A stretch of 64,000 nt of DNA. Source: Neglectibacter timonensis (GTDB lineage Bacteria > Bacillota > Clostridia > Oscillospirales > Acutalibacteraceae). Below, in pieces: positions 26,572 to 34,798 of this stretch. A model generated the notes under the pieces. That model was given only the letters and a program-made list of their open reading frames with translations. It had not been told where the DNA came from and made no database searches. Both the position numbers and the translations under genes were made by a program. The stretch's first letter is position 1, and each line of letters begins with the position of its first letter. Location of the stretch: NCBI RefSeq assembly GCF_900048895.1, contig NZ_LT160638.1, forward strand, positions 1 to 64,000, given 5' to 3'.

Positions 26572-26605
26572 GGGCCTGATCCGGCATTGCCGGATCAGGC
26601 CCTTT
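26572..26605 (+). terminator. Second strong hairpin before the ABC-F gene
   Basis: Exact 14-bp GC-rich stem (26572-26585 with 26589-26602) with a 3-nt loop and a short TTT. It ends 10 bases before the AGGAGG ribosome site. It may be a second terminator or a block to ribosome entry. Confidence 0.6.
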
Positions 26606-26623
26606 GTATTGCAGGAGGAATGT

Positions 26624-28174
26624 ATGCTTCAAATAAAAGATTTAACGGTATCCATGAAAAAGGACCTGCGCGGTATCCTGAAGGACTTTACCTTTTCCCT
26701 GAATTCTGGAGACAAGGCCGCCGTGATCGGGGAAGAGGGAAACGGAAAATCCACGCTGCTGAAACTGATCTATGACGAGCGGCTGGTGGAAAGCTATGCG
26801 GAACACAGCGGAGCCATACAAAAGGACGGGATGATCCTGGCCTATCTTTCCCAGGAGCTTTCTGCGGAGGAGAAGGAAAAAACCGCCTATGAATTCTGCT
26901 GTGAGGAACCAGCTTTTACGGAGAGCTCTCCGGGAGAACTGGCTTCGGCCTCCAAAAAGCTTGGGTTCCCGCTGGAGCTTTTCTATTCCGACCGCAGGAT
27001 GAAAACCTTTTCCGGCGGGGAGAAGGTCAAGCTGCGCATGGCCATGCTGCTGCTGCGCAGGCCTGACTGCTACCTGCTGGACGAACCCTCCAACGATATT
27101 GACATTGAAACGCTGGAATGGCTGGAACAGTTTATCCGGGAGTGTCCGGCGCCGGTGCTCTACGTCTCCCACGATGAAACGCTGCTGGAAAACACCGCCA
27201 ACGTGATTGTGCACATCGAGCAGCTTCGCAGGAAGACGCTGCCCCGTTATACGGTGGCCCGGATGGGCTACCGGCAGTATCTGGAGGAACGGCTGAACAA
27301 ATTTTCCCACCAGGAGCAAGTGGCGAAAAAGGAGAGGGAGGAAGCGCGCAAACAGCAGGAGCGTTTCCGCCAGATCTACCAGAAGGTAGAGCATCAGCAG
27401 GCCTCTGTCTCCCGGCAGGACCCGCACAGCGGGCGGCTGCTGAAGAAGAAGATGAAAGCGGTAAAATCCCTGGAACACAGGTTGGAGAGGGAAAACGAGG
27501 AGATGACCGAATTTCCGGACGCCGAAGATGCTATTCTGGTGGGATTCGGAGAAAATACAGGACTGCCCGCAGGAAAAACCGTGCTGGAGTTGGCGCTTCC
27601 CCGCCTGGAGACAGAGGACGGGGTGCTGGCGGAACAGGTGAACCTGACGGTGCGCGGCCCGGAGCATCTGTGCATCATCGGGAAAAACGGCACCGGGAAA
27701 ACCACCCTGCTGCGCAGGATTGCGGCGGAGCTGCTGCCCCGGAAGGATATCCGGGCGGCGTATATGCCTCAGGACTACAGTGAGACGGTGGACGGGAGCC
27801 TGACCCCAGTGGAATTTTTGGCCAAAAGCTGGGAGAAAGCTGAGCTCACCCGGGTAAAGACCTACCTGGGCAGCATGAAGTATACCCCGGAGGAATGCGG
27901 ACACAGCGTTGCGGAGCTTTCCGGCGGCCAGAAAGCAAAACTGTTTTTTCTCAAAATGATTTTGGACGGAAATAATGTGCTGATTCTGGATGAGCCCACC
28001 CGAAATTTCAGCCCTCTCTCCGGCCCGGTTATCCGGGGCATCCTGCGGGAGTTTAAGGGCTGTATCATCAGCGTTTCCCACGACAGGAAATATATTGGGG
28101 AAGCCTGTAAGACACTGTATGAGCTGAGAAAAGAAGGGCTTATCAAAACAGATAACCCCTATGAAACTCCCTGA
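26624..28174 (+). CDS. ABC-F family ATPase (ribosome-protection type)
   Basis: A 516-aa protein with two ATPase cassettes and no membrane domain. Cassette 1 has GEEGNGKST, a FSGGEKVKLRMAML signature and YLLDEPSND. Cassette 2 has GKNGTGKTT, LSGGQKAKLFFLKM and LILDEPTRN. The charged linker (about 215-300; KKEREEARKQQERFRQIYQ) is the arm that enters the ribosomal E site and reaches towards the peptidyl-transferase centre. The second Walker B context, DEPTRNFSPLS, recalls clostridial drug-resistance ABC-Fs such as the Lsa/CplR type. Lincosamide, streptogramin or pleuromutilin protection is thus likely but unproven. Its leader looks like a ribosome-sensing attenuator. Confidence 0.85.
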   Translation: MLQIKDLTVSMKKDLRGILKDFTFSLNSGDKAAVIGEEGNGKSTLLKLIYDERLVESYAEHSGAIQKDGMILAYLSQELSAEEKEKTAYEFCCEEPAFTESSPGELASASKKLGFPLELFYSDRRMKTFSGGEKVKLRMAMLLLRRPDCYLLDEPSNDIDIETLEWLEQFIRECPAPVLYVSHDETLLENTANVIVHIEQLRRKTLPRYTVARMGYRQYLEERLNKFSHQEQVAKKEREEARKQQERFRQIYQKVEHQQASVSRQDPHSGRLLKKKMKAVKSLEHRLERENEEMTEFPDAEDAILVGFGENTGLPAGKTVLELALPRLETEDGVLAEQVNLTVRGPEHLCIIGKNGTGKTTLLRRIAAELLPRKDIRAAYMPQDYSETVDGSLTPVEFLAKSWEKAELTRVKTYLGSMKYTPEECGHSVAELSGGQKAKLFFLKMILDGNNVLILDEPTRNFSPLSGPVIRGILREFKGCIISVSHDRKYIGEACKTLYELRKEGLIKTDNPYETP

Positions 28175-28208
28175 ATGACGAAGGGAAAGGCGAAAAGGAG
28201 GAAGATCA

Positions 28209-29105
28209 ATGAGCGTTCAGATCAGAAGTTACCGGCCGGAAGCCGGGAATACCGGTGACCGGCAGAGAGTCTGTGAATTTTTGGCGCGCATCAACCGGGA
28301 GAAAATGACGGCTCCCCATTATCTTTGGGCCAGGTGGGAGTGGCAGTTCGGCCCCTATATGAACAGGGAGCATCAATCCCACATGGGCGTAGCGGAGGAG
28401 GATGGGGAGATCGTGGGCCTCGCCCTCTATGAAAGCGACATTGGAGAGGTGTATTTCTGCCTGGACGAAAGATATGGGTCCCTGAAAGAAACGCTGCTCG
28501 TCTATGCCGTTGAGAACATGCAGAAAGAGGGAAAGCTGAAAGTCCTTCTGCGGGACGGGGATCTGGAATTCCAGCAGGCCGCGGTGCAGATGGGGTTTCA
28601 GGCGACGGTGGAAAGAGAACCCGTAGCGCGCATCGACTGCAGAAACTTGGAATACAGCCTGCCTGAGGGATACTCGGTGATGAGCTTTGACGAGGCCAGC
28701 TTTGATCCGCAGAAATATTATGATGCAATCTGGAGGGGCTTTAACAATCAGCGCCAGAGAAACGCAGTGGAATTGGAAGATACAAAGCGGCGGCCCGGAT
28801 TCCAGGCCCGTCATTGGAACGACGCCCTGCGCGTTTTAATTGTCGCCCCCAATGGGGAGTATGCCGCCCATTGCGGCATGTGGTATCTTCCCGGGGACGA
28901 GTATGCCTATGTGGAGCCGGTCTTTACCCTGCCGGAATACAGAAGGATGGGCCTGGGAAAAGCGGCGGTGCTGGAAGGGGTGAAACGCTGCAAAGATTTG
29001 GGTGCGCGCTGCGCTTATGTGGGGTCTGACCAACAGTTTTATTACAGCATCGGCTTTTATCCCTACGAGAATGAAACCTGGTGGGTTTGGAGGAAAAGAA
29101 TATGA
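28209..29105 (+). CDS. Tandem-domain GNAT acetyltransferase
   Basis: A 298-aa protein with a degenerate N-terminal GNAT-like half (about 1-140) and a C-terminal half holding the acetyl-CoA loop VFTLPEYRRMGLGKAAVLEG near residues 240-260, followed by FYYSIGF. It should acetylate an amine, with unknown substrate. AAGGAGG precedes the ATG. Its stop overlaps the ATG of the next GNAT gene (ATGA). Confidence 0.85.
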   Translation: MSVQIRSYRPEAGNTGDRQRVCEFLARINREKMTAPHYLWARWEWQFGPYMNREHQSHMGVAEEDGEIVGLALYESDIGEVYFCLDERYGSLKETLLVYAVENMQKEGKLKVLLRDGDLEFQQAAVQMGFQATVEREPVARIDCRNLEYSLPEGYSVMSFDEASFDPQKYYDAIWRGFNNQRQRNAVELEDTKRRPGFQARHWNDALRVLIVAPNGEYAAHCGMWYLPGDEYAYVEPVFTLPEYRRMGLGKAAVLEGVKRCKDLGARCAYVGSDQQFYYSIGFYPYENETWWVWRKRI

Positions 29106-29545
29106 CGGTTTGTGAAAACGCTTTGACGCCGGAGGAATTCCGGCGCCTGTTCACGTCGGTAGGCTGGGAGGCTCCCGGCCTGGATCAGATAAGCTGTGCG
29201 CTGAAGAACAGCTGGAAGGTATTCAGCCTTTGGGAAGACGGCATACCCGTAGGCATGGCCCGGCTATTGGGGGATGGAGGCATGTCCTTTTATCTCAAGG
29301 ATTTTGCCATCCTGCCGGAGTGGCAGGGAAAAGGCTTGGGAAAGCTGCTGATGGAGCACATCCTACACAGCCTGCGCAAAGAACTTCCGCCGGGATGGGC
29401 TGTGAGTTTGGAACTGATCAGCGCACAGGGAAAAGAAGGTTTTTATGAGAGGATGGGATTTGACCTGCGGCCCAGCGAAGACGACGGGGCAGGAATGTTT
29501 CAAATGGTAGCAGCGGACAGAAACATTTGTTCGGAAAATTTTTAA
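29102..29545 (+). CDS. GNAT acetyltransferase
   Basis: A 147-aa single-domain GNAT. The acetyl-CoA loop is FAILPEWQGKGLGKLLMEHI; EGFYERMGFDLRP is the usual C-terminal motif. It starts within the stop of the preceding GNAT gene, with GGAGG in that gene's end. The two are co-translated. Substrate unknown. Confidence 0.87.
   Translation: MTVCENALTPEEFRRLFTSVGWEAPGLDQISCALKNSWKVFSLWEDGIPVGMARLLGDGGMSFYLKDFAILPEWQGKGLGKLLMEHILHSLRKELPPGWAVSLELISAQGKEGFYERMGFDLRPSEDDGAGMFQMVAADRNICSENF
29521..29532. promoter_or_regulatory. SOS-box-like site upstream of recA
   Basis: AAACATTTGTTC differs by one base from the Gram-positive LexA consensus GAAC-N4-GTTC. It lies 20 bp before the recA -35, overlapping the end of the GNAT gene. 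The position is a little far upstream for direct promoter occlusion. Confidence 0.45.
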
Positions 29546-29551
29546 AATCCA

Positions 29552-29580
29552 TTGCTTTTGCGGTAATTTTCTTTTATAAT
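29552..29580 (+). promoter_or_regulatory. recA promoter
   Basis: -35 TTGCTT (29552-29557), 17 bp, -10 TATAAT (29575-29580), about 37 bp before the recA start. Confidence 0.75.
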
Positions 29581-29617
29581 GAGAGAAAAGTGAGACAAAT
29601 TACAGGAGGATATCGGC

Positions 29618-30799
29618 ATGGCGGAAAAGAATAAGGCGCCCATCAGCACAAAGGCCAGCGGCGGCGGGGCGGACGACAAGGCAAAAGCCCTGGATACTGC
29701 GCTGGCGCAGATTAAGAAGCAGTTTGGCGAGGGTGCGGTGATGCGTTTGGGACAGAATTCCGCGCTCAACGTAGAGGCCATTTCCACTGGTTCCCTGTCG
29801 CTGGACTTGGCGCTGGGCATCGGCGGCCTGCCCCGGGGCAGAATCGTGGAGATTTATGGGCCGGAATCCTCTGGTAAGACCACCCTGGCCCTGCACTGCA
29901 TCGCAGAGGGGCAGAAGCAAGGGGGCAATGCTGCCTTTATCGACGTGGAGCACGCCCTGGATCCGGTCTACGCGGGAAACCTTGGTGTGGATGTGGAATC
30001 CCTTCTGGTGTCTCAGCCGGATACCGGCGAGCAGGCGCTGGAAATTACAGAGGCGCTGGTGCGCTCCAACGCCATCGACGTGATTGTGGTGGACTCTGTG
30101 GCGGCCCTGGTGCCCCGGGCTGAAATAGAGGGGGAAATGGGAGACAGCCATGTGGGCTTGCAGGCAAGGCTGATGAGCCAGGCGCTGCGGAAGCTGGCGG
30201 GCGCCATATCCAAGTCAAACTGCGTGGCCATCTTTATCAACCAACTGCGGGAAAAGGTGGGCATTGTCTACGGCAACCCGGAGGTCACCCCCGGCGGCCG
30301 CGCCCTGAAGTTCTATTCCTCCGTGCGTATCGACGTGCGCAAGGCGGAGGTGATTAAAAGCGGCACTGACGTTATCGGCAGCCGCACAAAGGCCAAGGTG
30401 GTCAAGAATAAGATTGCTCCCCCCTTCCGGGTGGCGGAGTTCGACGTGCTGTACGGCCGGGGTATTTCCAAGATGGGAGAGCTGCTGGATCTGGCTGTAA
30501 AGCTGGATATCATCCAGAAGAGCGGTGCCTGGTTCTCTTACAATGGGGACCGTCTGGGCCAGGGCCGCGACAATTCCCGGGATTTCCTGGGGGCCAACCC
30601 AGCACTGGCGGAGGAAATCGAGGTGAAAGTACGCGCCAATGTGGATAAACTCTACGATAAAATACCCAGCCGCACGCCGGACCGGGCTGTAGCCACGCCG
30701 GTGGAGCTTCCCGCCGCCCCTGTGGAAGCAGCCAAGCCGGCGGAGGCGCCTAAGGCGGCTTCCGCAAAGCTGGATATTGATATCACGGTGGACGATTGA
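29618..30799 (+). CDS. recA: Recombinase RecA
   Basis: A 393-aa RecA: homologous recombination and SOS co-protease. Walker A is [14 protein letters not shown], Walker [21 protein letters not shown], loop 1 and loop 2 follow ([39 protein letters not shown]). The C-terminal tail is unusually Ala/Pro-rich (about 345-385) before the acidic end, longer than the E. coli tail. AGGAGG precedes the ATG. recX overlaps its stop by one base. Confidence 0.97.
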   Translation: MAEKNKAPISTKASGGGADDKAKALDTALAQIKKQFGEGAVMRLGQNSALNVEAISTGSLSLDLALGIGGLPRGRIVEIYGPESSGKTTLALHCIAEGQKQGGNAAFIDVEHALDPVYAGNLGVDVESLLVSQPDTGEQALEITEALVRSNAIDVIVVDSVAALVPRAEIEGEMGDSHVGLQARLMSQALRKLAGAISKSNCVAIFINQLREKVGIVYGNPEVTPGGRALKFYSSVRIDVRKAEVIKSGTDVIGSRTKAKVVKNKIAPPFRVAEFDVLYGRGISKMGELLDLAVKLDIIQKSGAWFSYNGDRLGQGRDNSRDFLGANPALAEEIEVKVRANVDKLYDKIPSRTPDRAVATPVELPAAPVEAAKPAEAPKAASAKLDIDITVDD

Positions 30800-31425
30800 T
30801 GGAATTGACAGCGGCTGAGCCCCGGCGCAAGGGGCTGACCCAGCTGTTTCTCGATGGGGAGGCCGCCGTTCGGGTAGATACGGAAACTTTCCTGCGCTCC
30901 GGCCTGAAGCCGGGCGACCTGCTGACGGATGAGGAACTGCATTCGCTGCTGCAGGCGTCGGACGCCCGCAGGGCCAGGGAGAAGGCGCTCTATCTGCTGG
31001 AGCACCGCAGCCATTCCAAACGGGAGCTGACGGAGAAGATTGCCCGTACCGCCGCGTCCCGGGAAGCTGCGGAGGCCGCTGCGGATCATATGGAGGAGCT
31101 GGGCCTGCTCAACGACGAATCCTTTGCCCGGGATTATGCCCGGGAGCTCTTTTCGAGAAAAAAATTTGGTTCCCGCCGTGTCCGCATGGAGCTTTCCCTC
31201 AAGGGCATCGACAGCGCCCTCATTGACGAGCTGCTGGCCGAGTATGCGGACGAGGAGGCGGAGACAGAAAATGTGCTCTCCGTGCTTCAGCGGAGATACG
31301 GCGGCTGGGAAGAAGATGAAAAAATCAGGCGCAGAGCGGTAGCCGCCCTGCAGCGGCTGGGCTATTCCTATGAGCAGATCCGAAGAGCCATGTCGCTTTC
31401 CGGAGAGGAAGAACAGGGCCTGTGA
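30799..31425 (+). CDS. recX: RecA regulator RecX
   Basis: A 208-aa RecX with the tandem three-helix repeats that bind RecA filaments: LYLLEHRSHSKRELTEKI, LGLLNDESFARDYARELF and a C-terminal repeat ending LGYSYEQIRRAMS. It modulates RecA filament growth. Its ATG overlaps the recA TGA (TGATG), the usual coupled order. Confidence 0.9.
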   Translation: MELTAAEPRRKGLTQLFLDGEAAVRVDTETFLRSGLKPGDLLTDEELHSLLQASDARRAREKALYLLEHRSHSKRELTEKIARTAASREAAEAAADHMEELGLLNDESFARDYARELFSRKKFGSRRVRMELSLKGIDSALIDELLAEYADEEAETENVLSVLQRRYGGWEEDEKIRRRAVAALQRLGYSYEQIRRAMSLSGEEEQGL

Positions 31426-31439
31426 CAAGAAAAAAAGAA

Positions 31440-31469
31440 AGCGCTTCCATCCAGAAGGATGGAAGCGCT
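31440..31469. terminator. Terminator between recX and a converging gene
   Basis: Exact 13-bp stem (31440-31452 with 31457-31469) with loop AGAA. An A-run to the left and a T-containing stretch to the right let it serve both strands. Confidence 0.85.
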
Positions 31470-31478
31470 CGTCTTTCA

Positions 31479-31841
31479 TCAGCGGAAAACTGCGCCGTCC
31501 GGAATGGAGGCGAAGCCGGGAAGTTTTGGGGAAGCCTTTGCATCGAAGGTGAGAAATTCCCCATTCAGCCGGAACACATAAATTCCGCTGTCACCCTCCG
31601 CCTTTAGGAGGAGGGAATCGTCCTGTACCTCATAGGCGCCGCAGAGGATTTGGCTGCTGAGCACGGAATAGGAGAACTGGAATTGTCCGTCCTCCTGAAA
31701 CTGCAGGGTGGGCTTTACAGGCTCTTCCGAGGCGGTATACGCATAGGTCCGCAGCTCCGGCCCTGCGGATTTGTCCGCCGCACAGCCGGTGAGAAGAAGC
31801 GAGGCTGTCAGCAGGAAGAGGGAAAAATAGGACTTCTTCAT
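31479..31841 (-). CDS. Small lipoprotein, 120 aa
   Basis: Signal peptide with lipobox LLLTGC (Cys near residue 20), then a beta-rich domain of about 95 residues with alternating LQFQEDGQFQFSYS and IYVFRLNGEFLTF strands, suggesting a small beta-barrel or sandwich. I do not recognise the family. ATG at 31841 has GGAGG 7 bases upstream; an ATG at 31844 is too close. Monocistronic by position. Confidence 0.7.
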   Translation of the reverse strand: MKKSYFSLFLLTASLLLTGCAADKSAGPELRTYAYTASEEPVKPTLQFQEDGQFQFSYSVLSSQILCGAYEVQDDSLLLKAEGDSGIYVFRLNGEFLTFDAKASPKLPGFASIPDGAVFR

Positions 31842-31861
31842 CATAACACCTCCTAATAGGG

Positions 31862-32053
31862 CTATCGTTGAAATTCCTGCATCAGACGGTCAAAATCGTT
31901 CTGAAACAGAACGCCATGCATCCCGCTTCACAGGCGCCGCGGACGTTTACAGGCATATCGTCTAGAAAGAGACATTCCCCGGCGGTCAGCCCGTGCTTTT
32001 CCAGCAGATACCGACAGCACGGTTCCCATATCCAGCACAATGTTTTTAAACAT
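31862..32053 (-). pseudogene. HAD-superfamily hydrolase, decayed remnant
   Basis: Three reading frames hold fragments of one HAD gene. At 32053 the minus strand reads MFKNIVLDMGTVL, the typical N-terminus with the nucleophile Asp. About 40 bases on, another frame gives YLLEKHGLTAGECLFLDDMP and NVRGACEAG, the C-terminal motif IV region. A further one-base shift gives MHGVLFQNDFDRLMQEFQR and stop at 31862. Some 140 internal codons are missing. This is an internal deletion plus frameshifts, not a short gene. Confidence 0.75.
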
Positions 32054-32298
32054 GAGGCGGCGTCTCTTTCTTTGTAACAAGCTATATCCATTATATCACT
32101 TTTTAATTTATCAATGCTATAAGAATTACGACAGCAGCCAATTCGAAGTAAGCTTCAATTCGTGGATCGTAAAATCAGAAAGCCAATCATTTCTTTCCAG
32201 GCCTTCGGGACGAGGATCGACCTGGCAAGAAAGCAAAATGTGGTTCGTAGGGAGAGGAACAGTTCTCGTCAAACTTGTAAATAAATGAGGTGGTGTCA
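32054..32298. other. Short intergenic region
   Basis: AT-rich towards its left end. I see no convincing promoter pair or gene. A short inverted motif GAAG-taa-GCTTC near 32145 is probably chance. Confidence 0.3.
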
Positions 32299-32475
32299 AT
32301 GAAGGAAAAGGGAAAGCACATTGGGCTTTGGATAGATCAAGAAACACACTACAAATTTCGTTATGTGGCGAAGAGCGAAGGCAGAAGCGGAAATGGCGAA
32401 ATTCTATACCTGATTCGCAGGGAAATAGAAAATTTTGAGAAGGAACACGGAAAAATTGAAATAATTGAAGAATAG
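32299..32475 (+). CDS. Arc-like ribbon-helix-helix protein, 58 aa
   Basis: A short protein of the Arc/MetJ fold: an N-terminal strand GLWIDQETHYKF, helix YVAKSEGRSGNGEI with the turn GRSGN, and helix LYLIRREIENFEKEHG. Such dimers bind operator DNA through the paired strands. GAGGTG lies 7 bases before the ATG. No toxin gene adjoins it, so an antitoxin role is not supported; free-standing regulators of this size are common in clostridia. Confidence 0.78.
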   Translation: MKEKGKHIGLWIDQETHYKFRYVAKSEGRSGNGEILYLIRREIENFEKEHGKIEIIEE

Positions 32476-32572
32476 TTCGGTTGGAATCGCATTTGTCCGC
32501 TGCGGAGGAAGACCAGGGTACATCCAAATTTTGAAAATGGCGGACAAAATGTTTCTCTCTTTTATCAGCGCA

Positions 32573-32606
32573 AAATCCCATTCTGGCAGCAGGATGGGAT
32601 TTTTTG
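32573..32606 (+). terminator. Rho-independent terminator
   Basis: Stem of 13 bp with one G-U pair (32573-32585 with 32590-32602), loop GCAG, then TTTT. It ends the ribbon-helix-helix unit. Confidence 0.75.
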
Positions 32607-32685
32607 TTTCGATAAAGCAAGACGGAAAGCGCTGAACACATAGGCTCTTAAAAAGAACCTATTTTTGTATGCCGCAGCAATTTAC

Positions 32686-32714
32686 TTGACAAGGGGGCGG
32701 CGGGGAATTATAAT
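32686..32714 (+). promoter_or_regulatory. Consensus promoter of potABCD
   Basis: TTGACA (32686-32691), 17 bp, TATAAT (32709-32714): a full SigA consensus. Leader length about 85 nt. Confidence 0.85.
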
Positions 32715-32765
32715 CTAAAAAATGGAATCTATACCAAAACAGTGTACTTTATCTGAAACGGCAAT

Positions 32766-32786
32766 TTCCGGCGCTGTAAGCCGGAA
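32766..32786 (+). promoter_or_regulatory. Hairpin in the potA leader
   Basis: TTCCGGC (32766-32772) pairs exactly with GCCGGAA (32780-32786), loop 7 nt. It sits 20 bases before the potA start, just before the ribosome site, and could affect translation. No known polyamine-sensing element is recognised. Confidence 0.4.
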
Positions 32787-32806
32787 CGATGGGAAGAGAG
32801 AAGAGC

Positions 32807-33898
32807 ATGAGCAAGACAGTGTTAGAGCTGCAGGAGATTACAAAAAGCTTTTCCGGTACGCCGGTTTTAAACGGAATCAGCCTGAAAGCAGAGCAGGGGG
32901 AATTCATCACGCTGCTGGGTTCCTCCGGCTGCGGGAAGACCACTACCCTGCGGATTATCGCGGGGCTGGAGACGCCGGATTCCGGCAGGGTGCTGCTGTC
33001 CGGCAAAGATATGACGGACACGGAGCCCAACAAGCGGGACGTGAATACCGTATTTCAGAACTATGCCCTGTTCCCTCATATGAACGTGGAGCAGAATATC
33101 GGTTACAGCCTGAAAATACGTAAGCGGCCCAAGACAGAGATCCGGGGGGAGGTGCAGAAAATGCTTTCCCTGGTACAGCTCACGGGCTATGAAAAGCGTA
33201 TGCCCTCCGAGCTTTCCGGCGGACAGCGCCAGCGGGTGGCCATTGCCCGTTCCCTCATTAACCGGCCTCAGCTGCTGCTGCTGGACGAACCTCTGGGCGC
33301 GCTGGACCTGCAGCTGCGCAGGCAGATGCAGCAGGAGCTCAAGCGCCTGCAGAAAAAGCTGGGCATCACGTTTATCTATATCACCCACGACCAGGAAGAG
33401 GCCCTGAACATGTCGGACCGCATCGCGGTGATGATGGACGGCCGCTTCCAGCAGCTGGGTACGCCCTCGGAAGTATACGATTCTCCCAAAACCGCCTATG
33501 TGGCGCGGTTTGTAGGGTCGGCAAATATCGTATACGGCGCCGTGGAGTGCGTGGAGGGGGAGCTGGTCCGGTTTACCAGCACGGACGGCTCCGGCGTTTT
33601 CCATTGCCGCGGCAACCGGTTCGAGCCCGGAAGGCCCGTCACGCTGGCGGTTCGTGGAGAGCAGGCAGTGCTTACCAAGGAATTTGAGAAGGGTAGCAGG
33701 GGGCTTTTCGGCACCGTGAAGGAAAAAAGTTTTGCCGGAGGTATGCTGCGCATTGCCGTCTCCCTGCATAACGACCTGGAATTCATCTGCAGCCGTCACG
33801 GCATCGATTCCGAGCTTGTGCCGGGAGACAGGGTGCGCATCTCCTGGGAACCCCAGAACGCGTGCCCGGTGGACCTGGACGGGGAGGAGCGGATATGA
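32807..33898 (+). CDS. potA: Spermidine/putrescine importer ATPase
   Basis: A 363-aa ABC ATPase. Walker A GSSGCGKTT, Q-loop NYALFPHM, signature LSGGQRQRVAIARS, Walker B LLLLDEPLGALD, H-loop YITHDQEEAL. The C-terminal TOBE domain (about 235-360) is regulatory. It drives polyamine uptake with PotB, PotC and PotD. The ATG at 32807 was chosen to match family starts; an in-frame ATG lies at 32789. It overlaps potB by 4 bp. Confidence 0.93.
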   Translation: MSKTVLELQEITKSFSGTPVLNGISLKAEQGEFITLLGSSGCGKTTTLRIIAGLETPDSGRVLLSGKDMTDTEPNKRDVNTVFQNYALFPHMNVEQNIGYSLKIRKRPKTEIRGEVQKMLSLVQLTGYEKRMPSELSGGQRQRVAIARSLINRPQLLLLDEPLGALDLQLRRQMQQELKRLQKKLGITFIYITHDQEEALNMSDRIAVMMDGRFQQLGTPSEVYDSPKTAYVARFVGSANIVYGAVECVEGELVRFTSTDGSGVFHCRGNRFEPGRPVTLAVRGEQAVLTKEFEKGSRGLFGTVKEKSFAGGMLRIAVSLHNDLEFICSRHGIDSELVPGDRVRISWEPQNACPVDLDGEERI

Positions 33899-34770
33899 GC
33901 GGAAACAGGGAGAAAAAGAAGAGGCGGCTGCGGGGCGAGGCGCTGACGGTGCTGCCCCTGTATGTGTTTACCCTGCTGTTTGTGCTGGGCCCCATCGTCT
34001 ATATGATAGTGCTCAGCTTTCTCACCCGGGCGGAAACCTGGGGGGTGCTGCCTGAATTCACTTTGCAGAATTATAAAAATATAGCGGAGCCTGTCTATCT
34101 GGAAACCTTCTGGGAATCCATCAAGCTTGCCCTCACCAGCACCGTGCTGGTGATACTCATCGGCTATCCCTTCGGTTACTTTATGGCGAAGCTCACCGCA
34201 AAATGGAAAAAGCGCACCATGATGCTGCTGATGATCCCCTTCTGGACCAGTTCTTTAATCCGGTTGTACGGGTGGATCATTATTTTCCGGGCGGGCGGCA
34301 TTTTGGATAAGCTCCTGATGGCCCTGCACGTGACGGAAAAGTCCGTGAAGATTCTGTACACCTATCCCGCGGTGGTGGTGGGCATGGTCTACGCCCTGCT
34401 GCCTTTCATGATTTTTGCGGTGTATTCCAGCGCGGAAAAGCTGGATTTCAGCCTGGTGGAGGCCGCCAGGGATTTGGGGGCGTCCCCCATGAAAGCCTTT
34501 CTTACGGTGTCCCTGAAGCTCACCCTGCCGGGGCTGCTTTCCGGTGTGGTGCTCACTTTTGTGCCCTCCATGGGCCTGTTCTTCATCGCCGATATCCTGG
34601 GCGGAAATAAGGTGGTGCTGGTGGGAAATCTGATTCAGGAGCAGCTGATGAAAACCCATAACTGGCCCTTTGCGGCGGCGCTCTCCGTGGCGCTGCTGGC
34701 GCTGACCAGTCTCTTTATGTTCCTCTACCGGAAGCTTTCCGGCGTCAAGGATCTGGAAGGCCTGGTATAA
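33895..34770 (+). CDS. potB: Spermidine/putrescine importer permease PotB
   Basis: A 291-aa permease with a basic N-terminus and six membrane helices. The EAA coupling motif is VEAARDLGASPMKAFLTVSLKLTLPG, which contacts PotA. The ATG overlaps the potA stop (ATGA), with GGAGG upstream. Second gene of the complete potABCD operon. Confidence 0.93.
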   Translation: MSGNREKKKRRLRGEALTVLPLYVFTLLFVLGPIVYMIVLSFLTRAETWGVLPEFTLQNYKNIAEPVYLETFWESIKLALTSTVLVILIGYPFGYFMAKLTAKWKKRTMMLLMIPFWTSSLIRLYGWIIIFRAGGILDKLLMALHVTEKSVKILYTYPAVVVGMVYALLPFMIFAVYSSAEKLDFSLVEAARDLGASPMKAFLTVSLKLTLPGLLSGVVLTFVPSMGLFFIADILGGNKVVLVGNLIQEQLMKTHNWPFAAALSVALLALTSLFMFLYRKLSGVKDLEGLV

Positions 34771-34798
34771 GCGGAAGATTTGAAAGGGGGATAGGAGC

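Noticed and set aside
26642-28081. 479-codon minus-strand frame opposite the ABC-F gene
   Set aside because: Antisense shadow with no start signal or recognisable motif.
32201-32280. SOS box GAACAGTTCTCG before the ribbon-helix-helix gene
   Set aside because: The spacing between GAAC and GTTC is wrong (they overlap), so it does not match the LexA consensus.
32299-32475. Antitoxin of a toxin-antitoxin pair
   Set aside because: The fold fits, but no small toxin-like gene lies on either side; a terminator follows directly.
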